Shown: piece by piece, positions 35,801-47,562 of the stretch
Layout: every line of letters starts with the position of its first letter
How positions within the stretch are numbered: position 1 is the stretch's first letter
The notes under the pieces: model-generated
Databases searched by the model: none
What the model was told of the DNA's origin: nothing
The model's input: the letters and a program-made list of their open reading frames with translations, nothing else
Origin: Nematostella vectensis
Lineage: Eukaryota; Cnidaria; Anthozoa; Actiniaria; Edwardsiidae
Assembly: GCF_932526225.1 (NCBI RefSeq)
Contig: NC_064041.1
Location: 7,399,042 to 7,463,041 of the forward strand
Direction: 5' to 3'
Length of the DNA stretch: 64,000 bases
Program-made: the position numbers and the translations under genes

Positions 35801-38740
35801 GATAGTTTATTAGGAATAAATTGCGTAGCAGCCCTTAGGCTGAATTAGGCATTTACAAAACAATAGATACTATATTACAACTATAATAAATTTAACTATA
35901 TACAGTAATAAATATAAAAATTTTAAAACGTGATAAAGTTCATCCTATATAAAAATTAATCATAATCTATAAAAAAAACATATACTCTCCATTTAAGATT
36001 TGTTGGCCATCGAGAATGTAAAATAATTCATGGCTCTGTTTGTTTTAAGGTGGGGCAAGGCAAAGGGCCGTTTTTTCCTAAGGTTATGGCTTGAAACGTT
36101 TGATGGAGGCAGCAAGCTCTTTAGTTTATGATTCGGATCGGAAACTATTTCGTCGAAGAGCTTGCTGCAAATTAGGCCGTGGTGCACTTCTAATGGTGTT
36201 ATGCCCAACAAATCACAAGCACCATCGTAGCTCGTACGGGGCAAAATTATAGAGAGCGCCCTTTTCTCGATACGTACGAGCTCATTTTTTAGGTACTGCG
36301 GCAGGGCGTTATGAAAAACCGGCACCGAATAGTCGACGGCCGAACGAATGCAAGCTTTATAAAATAAAGATAAGTCTGAGGGAGGTAGCCGAGCCCTTTT
36401 TAGTTGGATTAAAAAGTATAGCTTTTTGCTAGATTTCTTGACTACCTCGTTCACATGAGCGTTCCACGACAAGTTATCGCTTATTGTGAGCCCTAATAAT
36501 TTCGTGCTTTTAACGACCTCAAGCTCCTTTCCCTCGATGGTAATGGCATCGAAAGGTCGAGGCGAGCGCGCAAACGAAATTCTCATCTCTTTGCATTTAT
36601 CGGGATTAGGGACTACTCTATTGTCGTGGGACCACTCAATGATGTCGTTGACCAACCCCTGAGCGCTGCTTAATTCCCCTTTCAATACCACTTCGGAGAC
36701 CGTGGTGTCGTCTACGTACTTCCATAAGTGTGGGGAATTACATTCTAGATCATTGATAAATAAAACAAAAAAAACACGGGCCTAGCTTTGTACCTTGCGG
36801 TACCCCGGAGGGGACTGGACCCCACTCGGAGTAGCAGCACTTGGCTAGCTTAATTCGTTGGAACCTATTGGAAAGAAAATCAATGATCCAGTTAACAACG
36901 CTACGGGGAATGGCCAACCTACTCAGCTTATCTACGAGAATACTATGATCAATAAAATCAAAGGCTTTGCGATAGTCAAACAACAAAGTTCTTACTGTTG
37001 CTCCATTCCCGTCAGTCCCGAGAGCCCAAGCATGCAGCATGCTTATAAGCGCCATGGTGGTAGAAGACTTTGGGATCGCCCCGTATTGGTCTTGGCCAAT
37101 CACCTCAAGGACCGCTGGCTTGACAAAGTCAGTGACAACGAATTCCTCTGCCACCTTAGACACGCACGGTGTTAGTGAAATAGGTCTTAGGTCTTTTTTG
37201 AGATCCAACACAGGTTTCGTTTTTGGAAGAGGTGGGACATCAGCCATTTTCCAGATGGGTGGCAGTCGCTGATCTTTAAAGGATGCGTTCAGGATTTGTG
37301 TAATCGGTTGGGCCATGATATCGGAAAACTCTTTCAGAAGCCAGCTCGGCACATTGTCGGGGCCCGAGGCCTTTCGTGGGTGGAGTTTAGATAACACCTT
37401 TTGCACGCGATCCTCGGTAACACTAAGGAACACGGGCTCATCCTCCAGGGGAAAGCGCTCGAGCGGCTCGTTCAACCGGTAAACCTCCAAAGGCTCTAAA
37501 AAGGCTGAGTTGATTCTGTTTGCCTGATCTTGCATAGGGAGTTCGGAAAAATTATCCATGTTTATTTGAGTAGTCAAGTCCCCATTTGTTACTTTGGCGC
37601 CACAGAGCCGCTTAACCTCATCCCACCATTTCTTTGGGTTTTCGCCCTTCAGTTGTTTCACCTTCGAATCTTAAAACCGGCTTCTGCAGACCTTCCTCTC
37701 CCTATTCACCATGTTCCTGAAGAACTTGAATCGAACTGACTCGCGGCCGTGATTTTTAAAGGCCTCTTGTCTCTTGAGTATGATGGATTTGAGACCTGGC
37801 GTCATCCATGGTGCGTCGGCTGCACAAATGTGGTACTCTTTCTAGGGCATTATGATGTCAAGCCCAGTACTCACCACTTCAATAAATGTATTCCACATTT
37901 GATCGCAGTCCGATAGAGGGGCGAATAACAAGGACCAATCAATGCTGATCAGATATCTTCCGAGTGCGGCCTTGGAACTGGTGCGCAGGTCCCGCTTTAT
38001 GATAGTTTTCTTGCGGTTGTTGTTTTGTTTCTTGTCTATTGCAGCAGCTAGCACCGTGTTGTGGTCCGACAGACCAAAAGGTGGAAAGGCCTGTGGCGCG
38101 GCGTAATGATCGTGCATGTTAGTAAGAATCAAATGCAAAGTTGCATCTTTCTGCGTTGGCACCTTAACAATTTGCTTCAGGCGAAAGTGTCTTAGCAGGC
38201 CGCTTACGTCCAGACGGTTGAAATCGCCAGTAAGCAGTATGCCAGAGTTGGGGAACTTTGACTCCACGAGCGCGAGGGACTGGAACAGATGCTCCCGCAG
38301 TGACTGGTCGTCTGCGCTTGGTGGGTGATATATTGCAGCGGCAATAATACAGTGGAAACCTCGAGGAAGGCGATTAGGTCTTAAATGAAGCCACAAACTC
38401 TCGTGATCTTCACAGCAGTTCAGCTCTTTTAGATGTTGGAATCTACAGCCATCTTTGATATACGCGCACACTCCACCATGCATCTGTTCCACCCGATCAC
38501 GGCGTACCACACTAAAGTCAGGAATATTAATGACTCCGTCGGACACGCTTTCTTTTAACCAAGTTTCGGTAATAAAAACAAGGTCGGCTTCTTTGCGCAA
38601 AACGAATTCTTTTACTTCATCGATTTTTGGAGCAAGTGACATAACGTTAGAGACAATCACATTTGGAACTTTGGCGCGTAAATGTCTCCGAGTAGGTCCG
38701 GTTTCGGTTTCTCCAATGTTGTTTTTGTCGCTGGGCCATC
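35800..38740 (-). mobile_element. Decayed non-LTR retrotransposon (LINE) with endonuclease and RT
   Basis: The minus strand reads an apurinic-type endonuclease (38660-37842: FITETWL, GDFNRLD and SDHNTV motifs), then an RT (37661-36750: RKASGPDNVPSWLL, LRPISLTP, DYRKAFDFIDHSIL, GVPQGTKLGP). The palm YVDD block (about 36715-36730) and the thumb continue to a stop at 35993. The copy is broken by an in-frame TAG just after the endonuclease ORF, an in-frame TAA just before the RT ORF, and a one-base shift in a T8 run between GVPQG and YVDD (about 36768-36775). The 5' end seems truncated at about 38740. The clade is CR1/L2-like but unresolved. Confidence 0.9.
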
Positions 38741-38741
38741 C

Positions 38742-39170
38742 CCCTCACTCCAACCTCACCCCACATCCCCCTCACCTCCACCCATCCCCCTCACTCCCAC
38801 CCCATCCCCCTAACCTCCACCCATCCCCCTCACTCCCACCCCATCCCTCTCACCTCCACCCATCCCCCTCACTCCCACCCCATCCTCCTCACCTCCACCC
38901 CATCCCCCCTATCCCTCACCCCCACCCCATCCCCCTCACCCCCAACCCCCTTACTCCCATCCCCCTCACCCCCACCCCATCCCCCTCACTCCCACCCCAT
39001 CCCTCTCACCTCCACCCCATCCCTCTCACTCCCACCCCATCCATCTCACTCCCATCCCCCTCACCTCCACTCCATCCCCTTCACCCCTATCCCTCACCTC
39101 CACCCCATCCCCCTCACCTCCACCCATCCCCCTTACTCCCACCCCATCACCCCCACCCCATCCCCCTAAT
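38742..39170. repeat. C-rich minisatellite (CCCCATCCCCCTCACCTCCA-type units)
   Basis: About 430 bases of variable units of roughly 19-22 bp built from CCCCATCC, CCTCACTCC and CCTCACCTCC. A His/Pro/Ser-rich plus-strand ORF across it is an artefact. Confidence 0.9.
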
Positions 39171-39189
39171 AATTTTGTCAACGATATGC

Positions 39190-39850
39190 GATGATTTATG
39201 TTAGCTACCTGGCATAAATTGTCTTCACATGTGTATGTTTTTTTTTCGGTATGTGCGTAATTTGCATTTTTGTCCCGGGCGTCTTTTGTCGTCGTTGTTA
39301 ATTTCGCTTTGCCACATTTGGAATTCGATGTCTTTAAGTCGTCGTTTGATTAGTTCCGGTATATTATTCGGGCTTGGCTGCGCGAAGGCTCCGCCCAGAG
39401 GTGGCCCAGTCCAATTTCTGCAAGGAGATTTTCAACTTTTTGGCACCAGGAGATTTTGTATGCTTTTCCTACCATGTCCATAAGCAGCGCTTTGTATGAA
39501 TTTTTTTCTGATCTCCGGAGGTGAGCTTCGATAGGAAATTCAAACTTCTTGATTTTGCGTTGACCCTTAAGGGGAATCTACCTAATTCGGCTCTGGAAGC
39601 GTTATTGCTACAAAATTTATTAACTCCCAAAAGCCACTTACAGAATTTGATATGGACCACCCCGACCGTGTCTCTGTTTATTGGGCTCAATCCCCCAGAC
39701 TTCACTTCCATACAAAAAAATCGGCAGAATGAGAGAGTCGAAAAGGCGTAGTAGCAAAAAGTTTTCCCTGAAATGCTCCCCCATTTCTTTGCGTAATTTG
39801 TTTAATAAGGGCAACTTTTCTATGTTCCTGTTTAGCTAAAGAGAAATTCC
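39190..39850 (-). mobile_element. Second LINE scrap, C-terminal region
   Basis: The minus strand encodes FCKWLLGVNKFCSNNASRAE followed by LGRFPLRVNAKSRSLNF (about 39500-39650), a pattern I know from the post-RT region of cnidarian non-LTR ORFs. Flanking sequence is open only in short pieces. It may or may not belong to the element at 35.8-38.7 kb; the minisatellite separates them. Confidence 0.55.
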
Positions 39851-40239
39851 CATGAGTTTTTAATTGCAAGCACAGGCATCTGTTGAATTTTCATTAGCAA
39901 TCAATGAGTCTAGAATTTAAAACGGTAGTTAAGGTAATTCCCTTGAAATAGTTCTACAACCCATAATTTTTTAAAACTTGGCATAAACAATATTGAAGTT
40001 AAGGGCTTTCAAAAAATGTAATAAAAAATGGGGGTACCGACCTCGTTTTCACAACAGAGGGGCGTAGAGTTGACGCTTAAACGACACGAATCTGCTTGTG
40101 GATACACTATTTTTCTAGGGTAATTTTAGGATCCATCAAAGGATTTTTGCGCGGAGGGAGAAGGTCAAAACACTTGCCTAATTTTAACAGGGGGGGGGGG
40201 GGGGGTAGAGGGTCAGCTGGTAAAACCCCAACCCTCTCC

Positions 40240-40697
40240 CCACTAGCAATTAGTTCTCGTCCGTATTGCGAAGAAATCAGAGCCTCCGGGTGGACAAACA
40301 GAAATTCGTAACCTCCATTTTCAAGTTTGCTTTTCTCACAATCACGAAACTCGTCACCTACTTCGCTTGTTTCGGATCGCCGAAGCTGAGTTGCCCTTTC
40401 GGACGGCAGGCGTAATATTTGATCTTTGATCAGCGAGGATAACGGAGAAATAATTACTACAACAGGAGGGTTTCCACTGACATTGCGAAGGAGTCTTTGC
40501 TTGTGAAGAAGTGCCGGCAGAAGGTGAAATACCAGCGATTTCCCATGTCCCGTTGGAAGTACGGCAAGAACGTCCTTGTTTAAATACAAACTTTCCAGGC
40601 AAACAACTTGTTTCGGTCTTAAAACAACATCCCAGTACGAGCTTTCTTGTATAGAAGAATCTAAACTTGTCATGAACGCAAGAAAACTTGACGCCAT
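40240..40697 (-). pseudogene. RecQ-like DEAD/DEAH helicase, N-terminal fragment
   Basis: The ATG at 40697 (context AAAATGGCG) opens about 150 residues of a superfamily 2 helicase: a Q-motif-like LRPKQVVCLESLYLNKDVLA, Walker A LPTGHGKS, motif Ia VVVIISPLSSLIKDQ, and EFLFVHPEALISSQYGRELI. These are RecQ/WRN-like in order and spacing. The reading then runs into a proline-coding poly-G tract and stops before the DExH box and the whole second RecA lobe. Either this is a lone first exon (a weak donor GTGGGG lies near 40237) or a truncated copy. Nothing downstream to 39850 continues it, so I favour a broken copy, possibly carried by a mobile element. Confidence 0.55.
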
Positions 40698-41194
40698 TTT
40701 GATTGAAAACGCGCGAAAACCCTGAGAGACAAAGTACGCTCGGTGTCTAGCCCCCCTAGAAATATATATATTTTTTTTGGATTAGTTGTCACGTGACCAG
40801 CCCTCTCCAGGGTCTCTCCTCTCTTTCCCCAAGGGGGATATGAGGGGAAGACCCTGGGAACGAGGATGCCCTCTCGTCCCGCTATCAGCCATTGGTACAC
40901 CCTCCCCACCAAGAGGTAGCTGTCGGTCCCCGAGCGGACACAAACGAGAACGCGAATAAACAGAAACGCGGCACGGATAAGTGAACTGATGGAAACAAAC
41001 AGGAAGAAAGCTCTGCTAGCAGGGTATAGTTTTTTTTTTATTTTTGCTAGAGAAGCAGATTTTAATATTGCACTTTTATATGTGAAATTGGTTTTACATA
41101 AACTCATACATAGCTACGTTTTATGAGAATATATAATGGACGGATATATATCAGGTGATAACAGTTGCATGAACATCAACAAAAAAAGACGATC

Positions 41195-41678
41195 CTAACG
41201 ACCAGAACGACGACGACGATTACTAGATCTCCTAACAAGAAACGGGTAAACAAGCATTAAGTTAACTTCAGCATGTGAATCCAACAAGCCCCCCACCCCT
41301 CCCCCCTACCTTGCCCCATTCTACCTTCGGCCCGGCAATTTAGGCGATAGGATACTAAGGCTAAGTTCAAACGTCGTATTATGCATGAGTCGTATTCAAC
41401 GCAAATACAAGCAAATGGTAGTCCCGGTAGTAGAGTTATAAGTTTACTTACAGATACGGACTGTTTTGAATGTCGTCATCAAGGGCAATAGGGTCATGAT
41501 CTTTATCTTCATCTCTGGCCGTGGGTTCTTCGGGTTCGGCTTCGTCAACAAACCCTTCTTTATCATCATCTTCTATTTCTCTGACCTCATATTTGATATT
41601 GTCGATATCACAAGGCTCGGCCCACGCAATGGCCGTTATAGCCGGCACGATGAGAAGAACAAGCGAAAGTTTCCTCAT
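41195..41678 (-). CDS. Short secreted precursor, 87 aa, two coding exons
   Basis: Coding exons: 41678-41452 and 41231-41195. The first is preceded by an acceptor (CTGTTTAG at 41686-41693) and ends at a strong donor GTAAGT. The second follows TTTCTTGTTAG and is read to TAG in the matching phase. The protein has a signal peptide (MRKLSLVLLIVPAITAIAWA). A strongly acidic middle (residues about 21-74, one Cys, blocks EIEDDDKEG, DEAEPEEP, DEDKDHDP) follows, then a basic tail RSSNRRRRSGR. The RRRR cluster could be a furin-type cleavage site or a charged tail. I recognise no family; a peptide precursor or extracellular charged protein is possible. Without splicing the ORF ends at 41448 (76 aa, ending SPYL). 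Confidence 0.68.
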
Positions 41679-42264
41679 CCTTCACCTAAACAGAAAAGAA
41701 ATAGGGTATTAAGAGCAGGCCCAGGGGGGTAGGGGAGCGCAACCCGCTTCGACCGTCCCCGCCCTCGGTTTCTTGCACAACGCGCCCTGTTTCTTTCGCT
41801 TATCGCACGGTTTATTTCGCTTATATTATCAGTGGCAGACTTGGGGTAAGTCGTACCGTCATTGCGTTTGCGTGCGAGTACATGTCTCCTGCGGACAAGA
41901 AACAAACGAGAACGCGAAAAAGAACATAAAGACGCGACACGGATAAGTGAACTGATAGAAAACAAGAAGAAAGCGTCACAATGTGTGCCGAAAATTCATA
42001 AGCAATATCAAACAGGGGAGCGTCTTATACCCCCTAGTGTCAAGCAGACTTATATCCTCCAACTCGCCATACTCCCTAAGATCTAAGCGCTCACATAGTG
42101 TGGTTCCGGGTCGCACGGACCGTTTTTCCAAATTCGTCTCAGCGCAATATGCTGGGGATTTAATGTTATTATGAATTATGTATGGTGTAATGTATTTTGT
42201 AGTTAGCTGACCCTACCGGTAATTCAGTTGTAAAAGAACTGCAAACGGTTGAAATAAACGAGCA

Positions 42265-42285
42265 TTATTATTATTATTATTACAG
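42265..42285. repeat. (ATT)n microsatellite
   Basis: Seven ATT units in the putative 5' intron of the secreted precursor gene. Confidence 0.85.
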
Positions 42286-42605
42286 GAGGGTAAGTCAGTG
42301 AAGCAAAACGAAACTTTATCAAAACCTACAAATATCAGGCAAAACACAAAGCAATAATATAAGTCTATGGTATTTTTCGTAAATGAAACTTTTTTAGTTG
42401 AAACACATTTAGGACCTTCCACTGATGAAATGAAAAAATAGAACCGTATATAGTGATAATAGATTTTTGATATCCTAGATGCGACCTCTTGAAGACGCTC
42501 GGAAGAGCCCCATTTCTATCGCGATAGCGCTGTATTTAGGCTGGGACTTTCAAAAAACAAGAACTTGTTGCAATAGAGAAACTTATCGGCCAGCGCCAAT
42601 CTCAC

Positions 42606-42691
42606 CTGTGATCCTAAAACTAGAGCTTGCTTTGATTGTTCGCTGCCTTGCAAAGGTCGGAATAAGGCCTTCTTGAGGGCGGACTTTTATA
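42606..42691 (-). promoter_or_regulatory. TATA-box promoter and 5' UTR exon of the secreted precursor gene
   Basis: On the minus strand TATAAAAG (42691-42684) is followed about 80 bases later by a consensus donor CAG/GTGAGA (exon end 42606). No ATG-led coding is seen between them. With a start site about 30 bases past the TATA box, the noncoding exon would be about 50 bases and splice to the acceptor before 41685. The pairing with the coding exon is inferred from orientation and proximity. Confidence 0.6.
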
Positions 42692-42699
42692 CACAATTG

Positions 42700-43930
42700 T
42701 ACTCCAGATCTAAATAAGCCAATCATATCTCGTGCCTATTATTGCTCAATCACCAATTACATTAGCCAATCGCATTCTCCCTCTAAAGAAAGGACATTCC
42801 GCGTTGGATAGCTTATGGATAAAGGCCGAATAAAATACTTTCTTGCTTTATACCACAAGAGATGTGTGTTAAAACGAATGATAATGAAAAGGGGTAATGG
42901 TGCAGATTCCAACGTTAATACGCATAACCTGTCTTTGTTTATGTTCAAGGGTGATTGTTTCGCGTTCCACGTTGACATCAAAAGCTCAATTCATCGAATC
43001 CTAAACACACAGTTACATGCACCCTTCTTATTCAAAGATTTCTATCAGTTTACAACTGTTTTTCATAAAAATCGCCTCTAATATCCACGTCATTATTATA
43101 ATGAAGTATAAAATAAAAAGACTACGACAAATGCACTATTAGATTTCCAGATACATGACCCGATACAATCAATTTCTCCGAACAATTTAAAAATTTAAAT
43201 TATTTTAGGGATTCAGCAGTTTCAACACTGATACTCATTAGTTTTGAGCGAGGATAAAAATGAATCTCTCAAAAAACCTCCCTCCAGCCCATTCTCACGT
43301 AGGGAACTATTCGATGCGATCCATGTTCCTTCCGAAAAGCCCCTGGTGTTGACCAAACGCCACCAGAATTCATTCGTAGATTGTTATTTTGAATTCTCTT
43401 GCGAACAATTCGCTGTATTTTTTAAAAAAACAAGAACAGAAAGTGGGTGATCGACATCCTTTAACTAGACTGGCCGAGGTGTGCGCTATCCTCTTATCTC
43501 GTAAACCTGCCCGATAATCATCCTCTTACTAAGCTAGCCAGTTCTTAAGGGCGCAGCTAAAAACTGCTTAGGAAAGACAAGCCTTATTTGTTGATTTTAT
43601 TTATTGTGATGGGCTGGGGAGCCTCTTAATCCTTTGTAGTCCGGCTTTACTGGGGGAGGGGAGGCCGGGGAAAGGGGAGGACAGCCCCCTTTGTTGTGTT
43701 AGTGTAATACGTTCTAAAATCCAGAATCGCAAGTTGTGTTCATGATATTAGCCTTAAGTATTAATCGTTATTGATCATTTGTTTAATTCTCTTCTAATAA
43801 TTCATTGGGGATTTTATTTTTAAATACTCTGGAATTAAAAATAATTCCGTAAGAACATTTTTAGCCCTGTATAATTTAACTTGTAATCAGAAACTGTAGA
43901 GAACATGACACAACAACTATGTACAATATA
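42700..43930. other. Intergenic DNA without recognisable genes
   Basis: Only short ORFs, none resembling a known protein or with convincing splice context. No array or palindrome was seen. Confidence 0.4.
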
Positions 43931-43934
43931 TATA

Positions 43935-44766
43935 TCAATCATTTATTGTTTTGCCGGATATAGCAAAGCCATATCGCGCAGGGGGTAGCCGAAGCCGCGC
44001 CCGGCGCGATGTGGCCCGTCCAAACCGCCAGACAACAAGGAGTTCATAAGAAAAGGGAAATAATAGAAGAGGGATAATAGGTAGATTGTGGTAATTATAA
44101 GGGGAGGATATAATGTTCGAAGCAATAAGTTTAGCCACAGTCAGGCGGCGTTCCAACGGCTGAGCAATATATAGCAAAACCGCATCAGAAGACCAGTCCC
44201 CAGTCCCCTTTGAGGCTGATCAGTTCAACGGGAGTGCTACATTTTAACGCGTAGGATGCGCCACCGCGACGCAGGGAGTGTGCAGAGTACATGGAAACGT
44301 TCAAGCCGGTGGCAGTAAGGGCCCTTCGTAATTTCGAACTAAGTGATTCATGATTAATTGGTGCACTAGCGCCCTTGGAAGACTGTAGGAATACAGGCGA
44401 GGATGGTGGGGCCGGATAGCAACGTAAGTGGCGCTCATAGGCCTGGACTGGGCACAGTGGATGGCCCGCTGTGAGACGAACAACAGGAATCAGTACACGG
44501 CGCTGTTTAAACTGGATGGTTTTGGACCAACGCACACAAATAACCATTCCCCACGCGCGAATAGAAATGTCTGACCGTGACAAATTGCCCGAGGGATCAT
44601 ACGATTTTGTAGACTTTGGAACGAGGTTTGATTTACGGAAAAAGGTGTAAAATCCGACAAGGATAGCAGCCAAGAAACCGGAATCCGCATCGTCAGACAG
44701 AAGGGGGTGAATGCGATGGAGTATATCCGGTGTAATCGGCAATTCCTGATCACGTGCGTCGCCCAA
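43935..44766 (-). pseudogene. Tyrosine recombinase of the DIRS-like element, frameshifted before the catalytic Tyr
   Basis: Residues of the family are visible: an early Arg box (FYTFFRKSNLVP), a Lys-containing strand region (VRWSKTIQFKQRR), and HSLRRGGASYA (about 44280-44250) with the HxxR signature. The frame then breaks at GDW. A shifted frame continues as LLYIAQPLERR, which contains the nucleophile Tyr (about 44168). The break is a 7-bp tandem duplication, CCAGTCC at 44193-44199 and 44200-44206. Confidence 0.8.
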
Positions 44767-45041
44767 AATGCGACGCGGGCCACGAGTAATAAGTTAAATG
44801 GCGAAGAGTTTTTGAAAGGTTACGGGGTAACCAAAATGTCGATGAAGGATATTGATTGCAGACAAATAGTTAGTAATAGTAGAATATTTGCAGTAAGTAG
44901 ACAGATGAATAAGAAACCTGACAATCGTTCGGTGTTGAGCGGGAATGGGAACCAATCCGTATGCTGAACAAAATCGTAGGTAGACACGCCACTGAGATCG
45001 TCGTGTGCCTAACGTAGAGGCCGCATATGCGGCGGCGGAGA

Positions 45042-46082
45042 CTAATTTGGCTCGCTCGTCGAGTTGGGACAGGTATCCTGGAAAGGAAGCGAAGAGACGC
45101 CATTAGAATCATAAAGTAAACGGCTTAGTCTGTCCGCAGAACAGTTAATGTGACCAGGCAAATGTCGAGAAAATAAGTGAAAGTTGTAGCGCACACTTAG
45201 CCAGAATAGTTCACGAAGCCAAGACATGGCGGATGGGTGTTTGCATGTCCCCTTATTTACGAATGCCATGGCCTGAGCGGCAATGAGGACTGGGAACAAT
45301 TCTAAATAGTTTAATATTTGAGCGTAGCGCAGGGTCAATTGCGTGACCAGCAGAGCACAAGTTGTGAGGGTGTAGCGACTGGTAATGTGTAACAAGAGAA
45401 TTAGGAGTCCATGCTCCTGCAAACCAGTCATCGGAACAAACCGCGCCAAACCCAAGAAGGGATGCGTCAGTTTGAAAGTATATAGGCGTGCTAAAGTCTA
45501 GCATCATAGAGCGACCATTAAATGTGACAAGAAATTCCTGCCACCAGGATATGTTAGCGCGACAGCGACAGCGATGAGAAGAACTTCTAAGCTTCTTAAC
45601 ACTATCAATAACGCGCCGATAAAATCGTTGAGAGCGTGGCCATGTGGGCGACTGCAATCGGTGATAGGGCGAAATTTTCCGGAGTCCTTCTTCGGGACAC
45701 GACCAATAGAATGAATACACTTGGGCTTTTCGGTAACACGCGAGATTCGCCCAAGCGCAATAGTTTTTTTTGCAAATATTTCGTCCATTTCGTGTTTGAA
45801 TTCCGTGCACGTAGCACTAGAGTAATTTTTATTGTCATAACCATCAATACGTGAAGCGACAGAATCGGAGGTTAATTTAAATTCATAGCGTAGACCATCC
45901 AAAATAAACGATTTATCAAAATCGGTCGATAGTTCTTTTTCCCAAGCGTGGAAATGTAATGGGCATTCCTCTAGCGGGGTAGACATAGTTAAAGAAGATA
46001 AATTCACAAGCGGTGCAGAATGAGTAGAATACGTAGATAAAGGAGATAAAGCCACAAGCGGGACAGAATGGATAGAGGTCAT
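45042..46082 (-). pseudogene. RT start and RNase H of the DIRS-like element, RT core missing
   Basis: The first frame runs from 46082 through MDEIFAKKTIALGRISRVTE and GRVPKKDSGKFRPITDCSRP to about 45620. In another frame, sequence of the post-palm connection (WWQEFLVTFNGRS) and RNase H (QTDASLLGFG, DDWFAGAW) starts at about 45600. The finger and palm region with its catalytic aspartates, normally about 200 residues, is absent. A third frame carries the last part (AMAFVNKGTCKHPSAMSWLR, FHLFSRHLPGHINCSADRLS). Confidence 0.75.
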
Positions 46083-46101
46083 TCACTTCTTGTTGCTATA
46101 A

Positions 46102-47562
46102 GCCCCAGTGGTTAATGCTGACCAAGCCTTGCCCCGGTGGTTGAATGCTGACCAAGCCTTGCCCCGGTGGTTGATGCTGACCAAGCCTTGCCCCCGTGGT
46201 TTATGCTGACCAAGCCTTGCCCCGGTGGTTGATGCAGACCAAGCCTTGCCCCGGTGGTTGATGCTGACCAAGCCTTGCTCCGGTGGTTGATGCTGACCAA
46301 GCCTTGCCCCCGTGGTTGATGCTGACCAAGCCTTGCTCCGGTGGTTGATGCAGACCAAGCCTTGCCCCGGTGGTTGATGCTGACCAAGCCTTGCCCCGGT
46401 GGTTGATGCTGACCAAGCCTTGCCCCCGTGGTTGATGCTGACCAAGCCTTGCTCCGGTGGTTGATGCAGACCAAGCCTTGCCCCCGTGGTTGATGCTGAC
46501 CAAGCCTTGCTCCGGTGGTTGATGCAGACCAAGCCTTGCCCCAGTGGTTGATGCTGACCAAGCCTTGCCCCGGTGGTTGATGCTGAACAAGCCTCGCCCC
46601 GGTGGTTGATGCTGACCAAGCCTTGCCCCCGTGGTTGATGCTGACCAAGCCTTGCCCCGGTGGTTTATGCTGACCAAGCCTTGCCCAGGTGGTTGATGCT
46701 GACCAAGCCTCGCCCCGGTGGTTGATGCTGACCAAGCCTCGCCCCGGTGGTTGATGCTGACCAAGCCTCGCCCCGGTGGTTGATGCTGACCAAGCCTTGC
46801 CCCGGTGGTTGATGCTGACCAAGCCTTGTCCCAGTGGTTGATGCAGACCAAGCCTTGCCCCGGTGGTTGATGCAGACCAAGCCTTGCCCCGGTGGTTGAT
46901 GCTGACCAAGCCTCGCCCCGGTGGTTGATGCTGACCAAGCCTTGCCCCGGTGGTTGATGCTGACCAAGCCTCGCCCCGGTGGTTGATGCTGACCAAGCCT
47001 TGCCCAGGTGGTTGATGCTGACCAAGCCTTGCCTCGGTGGTTGATGCTGACCAAGCCTTGCCCCAGTGGTTGATGCTGACCAAGCCTTGCCCCCGTGGTT
47101 GATGCTGACCAAGCCTTGCTCCGGTGGTTGATGCTGACCAAGCCTTGCCCCAGTGGTTGATGCTGACCAAGCCTCGCCCCGGTGGTTGATGCTGACCAAG
47201 CCTTGCCCCGGTGGTTGATGCTGACCAAGCCTTGCCCCGGTGGTTGATGCTGACCAAGCCTCGCCCCGGTGGTTGATGCTGACCAAGCCTTGCCCCCGTG
47301 GTTGATGCTGACCAAGCCTTGCTCCGGTGGTTGATGCTGACCAAGCCTTGCCCCAGTGGTTGATGCTGACCAAGCCTCGCCCCGGTGGTTGATGCTGACC
47401 AAGCCTTGCCCCGGTGGTTGATGCTGACCAAGCCTTGCCCCGGTGGTTGATGCTGACCAAGCCTCGCCCCGGTGGTTGATGCTGACCAAGCCTTGCCCCA
47501 GTGGTTGATGCTGACCAAGCCTTGCCCCGGTGGTTGATGCTGACCAAGCCTTGCCAAGGTGG
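46102..47562 (-). repeat. Minisatellite, 29-bp unit, about 50 copies, within the DIRS-like element
   Basis: The unit on the plus strand is TGGTTGATGCTGACCAAGCC followed by TTGCCCCGG. Variants at a handful of sites (CCGG/CAGG/CCCG, CTTGC/CTCGC, GCTG/GCAG) recur in patches. The unit has no minus-strand stop in any frame, and 29 is not a multiple of three. All three minus frames therefore stay open (up to 505 codons) with a 29-residue peptide period. The array lies between the gag-like and RT ORFs. Confidence 0.95.

Noticed and set aside
38455-39204. Plus-strand 249-codon His/Pro/Ser-rich ORF
   Set aside because: It spans the C-rich minisatellite and the antisense of the LINE endonuclease.
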